Under the pieces are notes generated by a model. It ran no database searches and was not told the origin of the DNA. It saw only the letters and a program-made list of their open reading frames with translations. Positions 53,932 through 63,001 of a DNA stretch of 64,000 nt are shown one piece after another. How positions within the stretch are numbered: position 1 is the first letter of the stretch; each line of letters opens with the position of its first letter. Origin of the DNA: an uncultured Eubacteriales bacterium (GTDB taxonomy: Bacteria; Bacillota; Clostridia; Oscillospirales; CAG-272); assembly GCA_934526185.1 (NCBI GenBank), contig CAKTAA010000001.1, positions 62,001 to 126,000 of the forward strand. The letters are read 5' to 3'. The position numbers were made by a program, and so were the translations under genes.

Positions 53932-54410
53932 GTTTTACGACCTTTCATTTCTGTTTAAATTTTTGATAAACTTTCGAATGCAAGCTCCGGCTTTCCGATA
54001 AGATTCCGTTTTACTTTTTAGTCAAATCATTCACTGATTTTCCGGTGTCTTTCAACTTATTCCTTCGTAGTATGCCATATTTTGACAATTTTGTCAACTG
54101 AATACAGGCATATTCATAAAAATTTCACATATATTGCATGCTTTTTGGCGGTTTTGATGAAATATTGATGGAATTTATTTTTATTATCATCATTTTGTCA
54201 AAATTTCAACAGTTATATCCAAGTAGTGCTTTCTTTTGTTACCGTTCACCGCCTTTTGGTACCGCTATCAACAGTTTTATAGCTTTTGCAGTGAAATGAT
54301 TTTTCTGTGATAAATCACTGACTGTTATAAATTTCATCAAACATGTCTGAAAGACTCCCCTATCAGGATTTTTATCAACGAACAAATTAACGTTTGCCCC
54401 GGAGGAATGT
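53932..54410. other. Divergent intergenic region between abrB-like and spmA
   Basis: 478 bp AT-rich region without a gene. The abrB-like promoter and palindrome (54069-54097) are its only clear feature. A second TTTTGTCAAAATTT motif near 54195 resembles half of the palindrome. Confidence 0.5.
54069..54097 (-). promoter_or_regulatory. Promoter with palindromic operator for the AbrB-like gene
   Basis: On the minus strand TTGACA (54092-54097), 17 bp, CATACT (54069-54074). The -35 is embedded in the perfect palindrome TTGACAATTTTGTCAA (54082-54097 on the plus strand). Confidence 0.65.
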
Positions 54411-55052
54411 ATGCTTGGAAAAATATTCGGCGCCTTTTGCGTCATTGCGTGTCTGACTTCCATATTTACAGGAAACACCGCTGCTCTCGGTGATGCTGTG
54501 TTTTCGGGCGCGGACAGTGCGGTTAAACTGATTTTTTCTCTTGTCGGAATGATGTGCCTGTGGTGCGGCATTCTGCGCGTTCTGGAAGAAGCAGGCGTCA
54601 CGGAAAAGCTGGCGAAGCTGCTGTCGCCGCTCATGCGGATTATGTTTCCGGATGCTTATAAAAAACAAAAGGGGATCCGTGAAATATCAGCCAGCATCAG
54701 CGCCAACCTGCTCGGCATCGGCAATGCGGCCACACCGCTCGGCATCCGCGCCATGGAGGAGCTGGACCGGGGAAACCCCGTTCCGGGGACCGCCACGGAC
54801 GATATGACTACTTTTGTTGTTCTCAATACCGCGTCTTTCAGCATCCTTCCGACAACGCTGCTGACCATGCGCCGCACCGCCGGTTCTGTCAACCCTTTTG
54901 CCATAATGCCGGCTGTCTGGCTGTGCTCTCTCTGCGGCGCGATTCTCGCCGTGCTTTTGGCACGGACACTGCGCTTGTTTTATCCCGTCAGCCGTACTGC
55001 CGCAAAGGCAGCGGTGCCTGCATCTCGCTCCGGAAAGAGGAACAATGCGTAA
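54411..55052 (+). CDS. spmA: Spore maturation protein A
   Basis: SpmA is a nucleoside-recognition-domain membrane protein of spore formation, needed for proper core dehydration. The 213-residue protein has six or so transmembrane segments, with the internal SANLLGIGNAATPLGIRAMEEL and the TATDDMTTFVVLNTASFS segments typical of the nucleoside-recognition (Gate) family. The start ATG at 54411 follows GGAGGA. spmB follows 240 bp later, the conserved pair. Confidence 0.94.
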   Translation: MLGKIFGAFCVIACLTSIFTGNTAALGDAVFSGADSAVKLIFSLVGMMCLWCGILRVLEEAGVTEKLAKLLSPLMRIMFPDAYKKQKGIREISASISANLLGIGNAATPLGIRAMEELDRGNPVPGTATDDMTTFVVLNTASFSILPTTLLTMRRTAGSVNPFAIMPAVWLCSLCGAILAVLLARTLRLFYPVSRTAAKAAVPASRSGKRNNA

Positions 55053-55290
55053 AACGGACATTTTTTCACCGTTATTTTTTCTCTGTTCTGCGTTTTTATA
55101 CCATTTCTTTCTGCCTCATGAGTGTTCGTTCATCGGTTTCGATTTCCTTGTGAGTTTCATAAAAAAGCACGCCGCTTCGCTGCTCCGGGCTGCAGCGCTT
55201 GTCCCTTGCGATTCCGGCGGGCGCGTACTTTTCTTTGTACAATAGGCGTTTATTTCCCTTTAACGGTTATTCGTAAAGGAGTTGTTGATA

Positions 55291-55815
55291 TTGTCTCTTG
55301 ATTCTGCGGTTTCCTATGTGCTGCCGCTTCTGTTTCTCGGCTTCGGCGCCCTTCTTTTGTTCTCAAAAGCGCAATATTTTGAAGCCTTTCTTTGCGGCGC
55401 GCGCGATGGTCTGAAAACCGCTGTTCAGCTTCTCCCAACCCTTTTAGCACTCATCGTCGGCGTAGCCATGCTGCGTGCGTCCGGCGCTCTTGAGCTTCTT
55501 GCCGACGCGCTGACGCCGCTGTGCGAACGCATCGGGCTGCCGGCGGATCTTGTTCCTCTGATACTGGTCAGGCCGGTATCCGGCAGCGCTTCAACGGCTG
55601 TTCTGAATGGTATTTTTACCGACTGCGGCCCGGACAGTCTAAGCGGTCTTATGGCTTCCGTCATGCTCGGTTCCTCTGAAACCATGATATATGTAACGTC
55701 GGTTTATTACGGAGCCGTCGGCATCCGCCGCACCCGTCACACACTGCTTTGTGCCGGTATTGTTATGGTTTTCAGCATCTTTTTTTCTGTGCTTCTCTGC
55801 CGTATTCTCTTTTAG
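55291..55815 (+). CDS. spmB: Spore maturation protein B
   Basis: SpmB, the partner of SpmA, is a nucleoside-recognition-domain membrane protein. About 174 residues; the start is probably the TTG at 55291, nine bases after AAAGGAG, rather than TTG at 55282 or 55285. The family segments are ILVRPVSGSASTAVLNGIFT and TMIYVTSVYYGAVGIRRTRH. A plain ATG start is not available in frame. Both Spm proteins support that the host forms endospores. Confidence 0.92.
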   Translation: MSLDSAVSYVLPLLFLGFGALLLFSKAQYFEAFLCGARDGLKTAVQLLPTLLALIVGVAMLRASGALELLADALTPLCERIGLPADLVPLILVRPVSGSASTAVLNGIFTDCGPDSLSGLMASVMLGSSETMIYVTSVYYGAVGIRRTRHTLLCAGIVMVFSIFFSVLLCRILF

Positions 55816-56002
55816 TAGCTGCTCCTTCACTCCTGTAAAGCTCCGTTTTCCTAAAGCTTTGTTTGGTCCGGCCTTCTGTCTGTATACGGCAGGGGCTTTT
55901 CCTGTATGGTTTTCTAAAAATATTTTCCATGTTTGTTGCATAATTTTGATTCTTTCGTTAAAAATAAAAGCGAGATCACCATGCAGAGAGAGGATGATGC
56001 CC

Positions 56003-56290
56003 ATGAAGGATCTTGATAACAAAAACAAAGCGCCGGAGAATAACAGGGCAATGGATGCTGTCAGCGCATACAGAGACACAGGGCGGGAAACCGATCCGCT
56101 CGGCATGTATACCGGTGTGACGGCAGATACGCCGCAGCAGCATATACAAGCCGTAGCCCGGGCGGATCAGGCAGTCGCTAACGGCAAGAAGTTTTATCGC
56201 CCGCAGCCCCCTGTCGCTCCCCATCTCGAAGCAAATAAAAAAGAGATGCGTTCTGCTGAGCGGCCGGTTCAGGACGCTGACGATCTATAA
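56003..56290 (+). CDS. Small hydrophilic protein, unknown function
   Basis: A 95-residue, very polar protein. I start it at the ATG at 56003 (MKDLDNKNKAPENNRAMDAV), nine bases after GAGAGAGG; other ATGs at 55994 and 55997 are nearby. It is rich in Asn, Ala and charged residues, with no family resemblance. It is probably real because of the ribosome binding site and the terminator that follows, but this rests on modest evidence. Confidence 0.5.
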   Translation: MKDLDNKNKAPENNRAMDAVSAYRDTGRETDPLGMYTGVTADTPQQHIQAVARADQAVANGKKFYRPQPPVAPHLEANKKEMRSAERPVQDADDL

Positions 56291-56389
56291 ATAAAGACCT
56301 ATGTCACCCCGCAGGACAGCCGAATGCCCGCTCAGGACTTCTTCAGACCTTTAAGACACGGCTTTTCTTTCCATCACCGCAGAAAATAA

Positions 56390-56425
56390 AGCGTCCCCTG
56401 TTTTTTAACGGGGGACGCTATTTTA
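56390..56425. terminator. Bidirectional terminator
   Basis: AGCGTCCCC and GGGGACGCT arms with a T-rich loop, flanked by AAAATAA and ATTTTATTTTTT; it serves the convergent genes at 56290 and 56476. Confidence 0.85.
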
Positions 56426-56475
56426 TTTTTTACATCGTTGGTCGAGACCGTTTCATTTCCTTTACCGTCGCTTTG

Positions 56476-57849
56476 TCAATCTTTGCTGTCTGATGGGGCT
56501 GACGGAGACGGCGCAGCGCCGGTCAAATCATCAGATTTTCGTTTTTTCTCCAACGCCCATATATGAGGATCCCTTCTGAAAACCAAGCAGGTTATAATAC
56601 CTGTTAACGCGAGAGCAAAAAAGAGCAGTGCCGCTCCCGAGCCTTTTCCTTCTCCAAACAGCAGAACCGTGATATGCCCCGCATTCTGTGAAGCCATAAA
56701 GGGTTCAAACACCTTGTCGACCAGAATGCCTCCGAGAAAATAACCTATTGGTATCGTAAAAAACTGCAGTGTATTCCTTGCCGAGAAAACGCGGCCCTGC
56801 ATCGTTATCGGAATAGAATCCCGAAACAGCACGTCCATATTCGCGTTCATTATCGGAATACAAATCCAGCCCAGAACTGCGCCTGTGCACCAAGCGGGAA
56901 CCGAACGCCCGAAAGCCAGAAAAAAGTTTTCCGTGCCCATGGAGACCAGCAGCGTGTTGCAAATGACCTTTACCCGGCTTCCGGGAGCCGGCAGCACGGA
57001 GGTGATTATACTTCCGGCGAGCAGCGCGATCCCCGTAGCCGTATTGACAATACCCAGCGCTGCCTCACCACCGCCCTCTCTCGAAAGCAGCATAGCGGGC
57101 AGGGCTGCGTTGTATACCGAAGCCGTCAGGTTGATGGCTGATAAAAACAATATCAGGTCTAAAATACCCCTGTTGTCCCTAAGGTACCGAAGGCCCGCTC
57201 CAGCCGACTGCCATACGGTTCCTTCTTGCTCTTGATCACTGCTTTTTTCTTTCTCATAGGTTTCCGGTATTTTAACAAAAAACAGGAGAGAGAGAAATGC
57301 GGCGGCAAATGTCGCCAAATCGAAGAGGAGTACCGCTTGCACGCCGGATACAGCAAGAATTGCCGCGGCAGCGGAGGGCGTCAGAATACTCACAAGCGAA
57401 TTCGAGAACGAGCGCATTCCGCTGATCCTCTGATAATGCTTCTTCGGTGTCAGAATACTGATCGTGACGTCAGAGGCAGGCTGCTGAACGGTGTTCATCA
57501 GTCCGTTCAAAGCGTTTAATGCATACAGATGCCAAATCTCCAGATTTCCCACTCGAAGCAGAATCAAAACCATAACCGTACACAGCGCGGCAAAGCTGTC
57601 GCAAATAAGCAGGGTTGTTTTTTTATTCCAGGTATCGCTCAGCGCGCCCGCAAAAATGCTCATCATCACATATGGCGCGTAGGAACATACGGACAGCAGC
57701 GCTGTTGTCAGTGCGGATTCCTTTTGCTGATAGGACCATATAATCAAGGCAAAGCCCGTCATGGAGCTGCCCAGAGCGGATAAGGCTTGTGTTGACCATA
57801 AAATCAAAAAGCTGCGAAGCTCATTTACAAGTTTCTTTAAATTTTTCAT
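56476..57849 (-). CDS. MFS efflux transporter (DHA3/macrolide-type)
   Basis: A protein of about 457 residues starting at the ATG at 57849 (MKNLKKLVNELRSFLILW), with AAGGAG upstream; the frame extends to 57960. About 12 transmembrane helices are predicted, and the pattern GFALIIWSYQQKESALTTALL resembles the DHA3 macrolide-efflux branch. In that family it exports hydrophobic drugs, but the substrate is unknown. It ends in a charged tail. It is next to the MATE gene, both on the minus strand. Confidence 0.85.
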   Translation of the reverse strand: MKNLKKLVNELRSFLILWSTQALSALGSSMTGFALIIWSYQQKESALTTALLSVCSYAPYVMMSIFAGALSDTWNKKTTLLICDSFAALCTVMVLILLRVGNLEIWHLYALNALNGLMNTVQQPASDVTISILTPKKHYQRISGMRSFSNSLVSILTPSAAAAILAVSGVQAVLLFDLATFAAAFLSLLFFVKIPETYEKEKSSDQEQEGTVWQSAGAGLRYLRDNRGILDLILFLSAINLTASVYNAALPAMLLSREGGGEAALGIVNTATGIALLAGSIITSVLPAPGSRVKVICNTLLVSMGTENFFLAFGRSVPAWCTGAVLGWICIPIMNANMDVLFRDSIPITMQGRVFSARNTLQFFTIPIGYFLGGILVDKVFEPFMASQNAGHITVLLFGEGKGSGAALLFFALALTGIITCLVFRRDPHIWALEKKRKSDDLTGAAPSPSAPSDSKD

Positions 57850-58062
57850 AGACCTTGCTCCTTCATTATATATTAAAATGAAAATGCAAGGACCTTGAGG
57901 ACGAATATCAAATCTCCATGCTGGCTCGTCCTTACCGGATCCTGCATGGAGCTTCTGCAATACAAAGCAGCATTCTTTTTCCTCCCTGTTTTTATTTTTA
58001 TTAAGAGTGGCAAGCCGAAGGGAAAGGGCATAGGCGCCGGGGAGTGCCTGCCGACAGTCCGT

Positions 58063-59460
58063 CTACTGGCTCTCCGCAGTTACCGGTATCTTCTGGCTCT
58101 TTGGAAATATCTTTCTTCGCACTGCCATATAAACGACAAACAAAGCAATAAAAGAAAGTGTCCACGATACCGGATAGGAGAGATAGAGAGCTGTCAGCGT
58201 ATGATGATGTCGGAACACGGTGAGCAGCCATACGACTCGCACCCCGCAGAAACCGAGAACCGAAACTACAGTCGGTGAGACGGATTTCCCAAGGCCGTTT
58301 AAAACGCCGGTAATCACTTCCATCAAGCCGCATAGAAAATAGGGAATGCATATAAGCTTCATGCGCTCCAGACCAAATGCGATAACCGTCTCCGTATCCG
58401 TCGTATCTCTGAGGAATATCCTCATGAGACTGTCGCCGTTGAGATAGGTAACGCAGCCTAAAACAATGCCGCATACGATTACGCAGGTATAGCAGATTCG
58501 CTGGATGCGCTTGATACGGTCAAAATTTCCTGCGCCGTAATTCTGTCCCACAAAATTCAGTGCCGAATGATGAAAACAGGCGACGAACTGATAAACATAG
58601 CCCTCAACATTGCCCGCGGCCGAGCTGCCTGTTATGGCAGCTTTGTCAAAAGTATTCAAAGAGGATTGAATGAAAACGTTTGAAAGGGATATTATGGTGC
58701 CGTATATCGAGTTCGGAATTCCTATATACATGATTCTTTTCAATTTATCCCCATAGATGCGGAACGATACCTTTTCCATTCTGTAAGGTGCATCTGCCGT
58801 CAGCATATGATGCAGAAGCATTGCCGCGGATAAGTACTGTGATACTGTCGTAGCCAGCGCGACTCCGGCTACGTCCATATGGAATACAATCACAAATATA
58901 AGATTGAGTATAATATTGGCGCCCCCGCTGATACCGAGAATCAACATGGGTGTTTTTGTATTTCCCACCGCGCGGAGAACCGCAGCCATATAATTAAAAA
59001 ACATCAGCGCGGGCATTCCCAAAAAATAAATTTTCAGATATATCGCGGCCATGGACATGAGAGATTCGGGCGTACCCATAAGCTTCAATACCGCTCCGGA
59101 TAAAAAAAATCCGGCAATTCCCAGCACCGTTCCGCAAACAGCGGACAGCGTCATTGAGGTATCTATAATTTCGCGGAATCCTTTGGCATCCCCAGCTCCG
59201 TAACAATGGGTGCATACAACGCCGATACCGACGGAAAATCCGATAAACAGATTGATAAACAACGCTGTTAATGCACCGGTAGCGCCCACAGCTCCCAAAG
59301 CATCATTGCCGGCAAATTTTCCGACCACTACCAGATCGGCGGTATTGAACAGAAGCTGCATCAGGTTGGTCAGCAGAACGATAATACTGAAGCTGAGAAT
59401 TCCGGGCAAAAGAGGCCCGTTTATCATATCTGTTTCGTTTTTGGAACGCATTGGTTTCAT
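58063..59460 (-). CDS. MATE-family multidrug exporter
   Basis: A protein of about 465 residues from the ATG at 59460 (MKPMRSKNETDMINGPL), with GAGG six bases before; the frame continues to 59532. About 12 transmembrane helices in two halves are expected. The N-terminal NGPLLPGILSFSIIVLLTNL motif and the segment FAGNDALGAVGATGALTALF are typical of MATE proteins of the DinF/NorM-like clade. It exports cationic compounds by sodium or proton antiport. It sits beside the MFS exporter, 210 bp apart. Confidence 0.88.
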   Translation of the reverse strand: MKPMRSKNETDMINGPLLPGILSFSIIVLLTNLMQLLFNTADLVVVGKFAGNDALGAVGATGALTALFINLFIGFSVGIGVVCTHCYGAGDAKGFREIIDTSMTLSAVCGTVLGIAGFFLSGAVLKLMGTPESLMSMAAIYLKIYFLGMPALMFFNYMAAVLRAVGNTKTPMLILGISGGANIILNLIFVIVFHMDVAGVALATTVSQYLSAAMLLHHMLTADAPYRMEKVSFRIYGDKLKRIMYIGIPNSIYGTIISLSNVFIQSSLNTFDKAAITGSSAAGNVEGYVYQFVACFHHSALNFVGQNYGAGNFDRIKRIQRICYTCVIVCGIVLGCVTYLNGDSLMRIFLRDTTDTETVIAFGLERMKLICIPYFLCGLMEVITGVLNGLGKSVSPTVVSVLGFCGVRVVWLLTVFRHHHTLTALYLSYPVSWTLSFIALFVVYMAVRRKIFPKSQKIPVTAESQ

Positions 59461-60062
59461 TTTCATCCTCATACCGCCGCAGGTGGGCGCAAATATGTAA
59501 TAAGCGCTTTTAAAAGGCTCGATTTTGTTCAATTGAACGCTGCCTTGCAGTACTGCTGAACGCAGATAGAACGCTCGCAGCCTATAGAAGCGGGAGACAT
59601 CTTGTTTACGTTATAAATTCAAGTGTCAAATCATCAAAAATCATAATCGCAAACGAATTTATTGTATTACAAATTTTGATATTTTGCAAGTCTTTTTTAT
59701 TTTTTCTATGTTTTTGCCTAATTTTAACCTTTTAAAAAGAAATATTATTACTTTCTGGTAATAATTAGAGCAATATTTAGGAATATAATCAAAAAGATGT
59801 GGTTAAACGGTGATAAAACCGGTGGCATTTATAATGACAAAACGGAGAAGCTCATTACACTCCGACAGAAAACGTATAAAAAATTTGCATGTGATTTAAT
59901 CGTTTGAACCGGAGTCTTTGATCATTGATAATCATGCACGCCGGTCGAAAAAGAATGGAAAAATAGCCTAAACAGCATCGTATAGAAAACGAAGCAGGAG
60001 AGAAGTTACTTCCCGTTGAAGTTTGTATCCTGCTAATGCAAAAATGAAATGGAGGTATTCAT
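59461..60062. other. Divergent intergenic region
   Basis: About 600 bp, AT-rich, without a gene. A candidate structured leader for the EamA gene (59993-60034) is the only distinct feature. Confidence 0.5.
59993..60034 (+). promoter_or_regulatory. Hairpin in the EamA leader
   Basis: AGCAGGA (59993-59999) pairs with TCCTGCT (60028-60034) around an inner GAAGT/ACTTC hairpin, 28 bp before the EamA start. It could be a regulatory leader; no known class was recognised. Confidence 0.4.
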
Positions 60063-60476
60063 ATGTGGATTCTGTACGCCCTTGCCTCTGCGTTTTTCGC
60101 GGCGCTGACCTCGGTTCTTGCCAAGCTGGGGCTTGCCGGTATCAATTCGAATCTTGCTACAGCGATACGCACTGTGGTTGTGCTGATTATGTCCTGGGGA
60201 ATTGTCCTGCTGAGCGGATCGCTCGGCGGCATTCGTTCCATCTCCTCGAGAGGCTGGCTGTTCCTTATCCTTTCAGGAGCGGCAACCGGTTTTTCGTGGC
60301 TTTTCTATTACCGCGCTCTTGCAGAGGGCAATGCCTCCGTTGTGGTGCCTATCGATAAGTTCAGCGTGGTCATCGCCATGATTCTCTCCTATTTTGTTTT
60401 GCACGAAACCCTGAATGCAAAGTCCGTTGTCGGCGGCATTCTTATCACAGCGGGTACTTTGGTCATGATATTGTGA
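60063..60476 (+). CDS. Half-size EamA/DMT-family transporter
   Basis: A 137-residue membrane protein that corresponds to a single EamA domain, about five helices, rather than the usual two. It starts MWILYALASAFFAALTSVLA at the ATG at 60063, after GGAGG. The segment AEGNASVVVPIDKFSVVIAM is typical of EamA. Such short forms act as dimers. The substrate is unknown. No second half is encoded next to it. Confidence 0.88.
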   Translation: MWILYALASAFFAALTSVLAKLGLAGINSNLATAIRTVVVLIMSWGIVLLSGSLGGIRSISSRGWLFLILSGAATGFSWLFYYRALAEGNASVVVPIDKFSVVIAMILSYFVLHETLNAKSVVGGILITAGTLVMIL

Positions 60477-60852
60477 AATCTAACGAAACGAAAGATGTGC
60501 TCCGCTTCTATAGACGGCGGATTTCGCTTCCGTTTTCCGGTGGGGGTACAATCCCTCGCGGGACGCCTCTATGACCGGGCTGTATCCCCTGAAACTTCAA
60601 ATGCAAAAGTATAGGAAAATTTACAAAAAAGTATCACCACACCATTGACAAGCAGCAGTATAAAATGTTATAATATACAAGTATTCAAGACCTTTTTCCT
60701 TGTTCGTTTGTGCATAATTTCCACGAACATTTTGTTTTTTTCGACAATTATCTTGCTTTTTATATACTATCCCTGATGAAAAGCAGTAAAATTCAAATGT
60801 TTTTCGGCTGGCATGCTGATTGCTGCAGGATGCCGGTTATAGTCAGAAAGGT
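60477..60852. other. Intergenic region with minD promoter
   Basis: 375 bp without a gene; it contains the promoter at 60645-60674. Confidence 0.55.
60645..60674 (+). promoter_or_regulatory. Promoter for minD
   Basis: TTGACA (60645-60650) and TATAAT (60669-60674) with 18 bp spacing, about 180 bp upstream of the gene. Confidence 0.75.
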
Positions 60853-60861
60853 ATGGTCAGC

Positions 60862-61647
60862 ATGGACAATCCGTCTCTTCGGACTCTGACAAAAGTTATT
60901 ATGATTACATCCAGCAAGGGCGGCGTCGGGAAAACGACGGCAGTTGCCAATCTGGCTATGGCGCTTGCTCTAATGGGAAAAAAGGTTTTAGCTGTCGATT
61001 TGGATATGGGCAATCGCTGTCTGGATTTGACGCTGGGACTGGAAAACCAAACGCTGTATGATATTTCTGATATTTTAAAGGGCGCGGTTCCCCGCGAAAA
61101 TGCGATAGTCAGGCATCCGCGATGTGAGTATCTCAGCTTTATAGCTGCTCCGCCGCAGCCTGTTTCTTCGCTTACGCCGGAGGCCTTTTATTCGATGAAT
61201 CGCTCTCTTGCGGCCGACGGCTATGATTTTATATTGATTGATACGCCCGGCGGTACGGACGCAGCGATGGAATGTGCGGCCGTGGCCGCCGATGCCGCGC
61301 TGATTGTTTCTACCGAGCAGGCAGCCTCCATCCGCTCCGCTGAGCGTACCGGAAGATTTCTTCATACGCTGGGGGTTCTTAATCAGAGGCTGATTGTAAA
61401 CTGCTTTACCGGCGGGCTGAAAAAAAACGAGATGCGTATGATGCGTTTGCTGCAGATAATTGACACGATTTCCGTGCCGCTGATTGGTGTTGTTCCCTTT
61501 GAAGCAGGCGTTTGGTCAAGCAAAACGGGAGAACAGCTTTTCGATTTGAAGCCGCTTAAAAATACAGCCTTTGCAAATGCTTTCCGCAATATTGCCGCGC
61601 GCGTAGCCGGCAGGCATGTTGCTGTGATGGAACGTTCCCGGCGCTGA
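60862..61647 (+). CDS. minD: Septum site-determining protein MinD (ParA-like ATPase)
   Basis: A MinD-type ATPase that membrane-cycles to position the division septum. I start it at the ATG at 60862, ten bases after GAAAGG; the ATG at 60853 is an alternative. The deviant Walker A KGGVGKTTAVANLA is near residue 18, the switch region VDLDMGNRCLDLTLGLEN follows, and the Walker B-like ILIDTPGG is near residue 120. MinC and MinE are not next to it. mgsA follows directly on the same strand, an association seen in other Clostridia. Confidence 0.85.
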   Translation: MDNPSLRTLTKVIMITSSKGGVGKTTAVANLAMALALMGKKVLAVDLDMGNRCLDLTLGLENQTLYDISDILKGAVPRENAIVRHPRCEYLSFIAAPPQPVSSLTPEAFYSMNRSLAADGYDFILIDTPGGTDAAMECAAVAADAALIVSTEQAASIRSAERTGRFLHTLGVLNQRLIVNCFTGGLKKNEMRMMRLLQIIDTISVPLIGVVPFEAGVWSSKTGEQLFDLKPLKNTAFANAFRNIAARVAGRHVAVMERSRR

Positions 61648-61719
61648 CGTTCAAAGGCTGAGCCGCAAAATCCACAGCGCGTTATTGTATTATACATTGA
61701 TGAGAGAGGAGTTTATCTG

Positions 61720-62175
61720 ATGGAAATTGCTATGATCGCACATGACTCGAAAAAGGAGCTGCTGACGCAATTCAGTATCGCTTACTGTGGTATTTTGAGC
61801 AAGCATAATATCTGTGCAACCTCAACGACAGGGAAATATATAACAGAAGCCAGCGGTCTGCAGATTGAACGGCTTTTGCCCGGGGCGCAGGGCGGTGTTC
61901 AGCAGATTACCTCCAGAGTTGCCTATGACGAGATTGACATTGTGCTGTATTTCAGAGATACCGGTGAGGAATCTCTGAGAAATACAGCCGCGAATGATCT
62001 GGAAATTAACCTGATCAGAATGTGTGATCTGCATAACGTGCCGGTTGCAACCAATATCGCAACGGCTGAAGCTGTTATCTCAGCTCTGGACAGGGGGGAT
62101 CTCGACTGGCGCGAGGTCGTGAATCCAAAATCGGAGTATAACAGAAAAAAGAGACAGTTGAAAAGAAAGTATTGA
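61720..62175 (+). CDS. mgsA: Methylglyoxal synthase
   Basis: MgsA converts dihydroxyacetone phosphate to methylglyoxal, a glycolytic overflow route. The 151-residue protein has the N-terminal MEIAMIAHDSKKELL, the catalytic STTGKYI and GAQGGVQQITSRVAYDEID segments, and an Asp in YFRDTGEE. It starts at the ATG at 61720 after GAGGAG. Its TGA stop overlaps the -35 of the T-box promoter. It forms a likely operon with minD. Confidence 0.94.
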   Translation: MEIAMIAHDSKKELLTQFSIAYCGILSKHNICATSTTGKYITEASGLQIERLLPGAQGGVQQITSRVAYDEIDIVLYFRDTGEESLRNTAANDLEINLIRMCDLHNVPVATNIATAEAVISALDRGDLDWREVVNPKSEYNRKKRQLKRKY

Positions 62176-62200
62176 CAAAACATAGAAAAGGTATTATAAT
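62172..62200 (+). promoter_or_regulatory. Sigma-A promoter of the T-box transcript
   Basis: TTGACA (62172-62177) overlaps the mgsA stop codon and TATAAT is at 62195-62200, 17 bp apart. Confidence 0.88.
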
Positions 62201-62204
62201 TTTA

Positions 62205-62425
62205 TATTATTATAGTTGGAAATGCATGGGATATGCTGCGGAGAAGTCCTGCGGAACAGAGAGAAATGCCGAAGGCTGAAAGCATTTTGCGCGAAGAGCT
62301 GTGCAGTACCGCCCGTGTGACGGCTCGAATGATGGCGGTCCGCCATGAAGGGACATGAGTAAATCTTACGGGTGGAACCGTGTATGCCGAACATACACCC
62401 CGGGGCGCTATGCCCCGGTTTTTTT
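62205..62425 (+). ncRNA. T-box leader
   Basis: The leader carries an AGAGAGA motif and GCTGAAAGC in stem I, then the T-box signature GGGTGGAACCGTG (about 62370-62382). The terminator CCGGGGC/GCCCCGG with T7 is at 62400-62425. The specifier codon is not safely assigned; ACC in GTACCGCC would fit threonine. It is upstream of thrS but separated from it by a GNAT remnant. Confidence 0.88.
62400..62425 (+). terminator. T-box attenuator terminator
   Basis: A 7 bp G-C stem with a 5-nt loop and a T7 tract; its 5' arm alternates with the antiterminator that carries the T-box sequence. Confidence 0.88.
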
Positions 62426-62485
62426 ATTGATGTTTTCTTTTCATGGGGGCAGGAAACGGAATAAGGCCGGTTTGGAGAGGAGATA

Positions 62486-62897
62486 ATGGAACGGAAGAAT
62501 AATATACGGCCGGATATCCTTGAGATAGAGGAACACTCAGACTCAGAAAATATGCCGGCAGTTACCAAGTGTCTGTAAAATGATATCAGGATAAGGAAGA
62601 TTATATTTCGGAGGGAATCGCAGATATCGGCAAAATACCGGATGAAAACTATTAAAAGGCATGTACGAATGTCTTTTAATTGCAGAGAAATGTTACTTTA
62701 TCGAAATATTAGGGGACGGGGAGTTTATACTGATTGGTTATGTGACCTTAAAAGGGCAGGGGAATTGGGATCTCGAAACTTTACGGCTCAGAGGTGTATG
62801 TTTACAACATTCCATCACAAAAGCTTCATGAGGCCTTGGGTTTCAGACCGTTGGCAGAAAAGATAAGATAAACATCTATGAGATTTCACTCCAATAA
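62486..62897 (+). pseudogene. Decayed GNAT-family acetyltransferase
   Basis: It starts with an intact RBS (GAGAGGAG) and ATG at 62486. Family-like pieces then appear in shifting frames: RPDILEIEEH, LRLRKYAGSYQVSVK, YQDKEDYISEGIADIGK, KGMYECLLIAEKCYFIEIL, the GRGIG acetyl-CoA motif, VYVYNIPSQKLHEALGFR and INIYEISLQ. The lesions are a frameshift after EEH, TGA where Trp (TGG) is expected after SVK, a frameshift after DENY, further shifts, and probably an internal deletion after GRGIG. It lies between the T-box and thrS. Confidence 0.82.
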
Positions 62898-63001
62898 CAC
62901 TTTCGGTCCGAAACAACACATGGGCTGAAGACGGGAGAAATTGTTTGAGTTCTATTTTGCTTACTTAGAATTGATAAAATTTATGAAAAGAGGGAAAGGC
63001 A

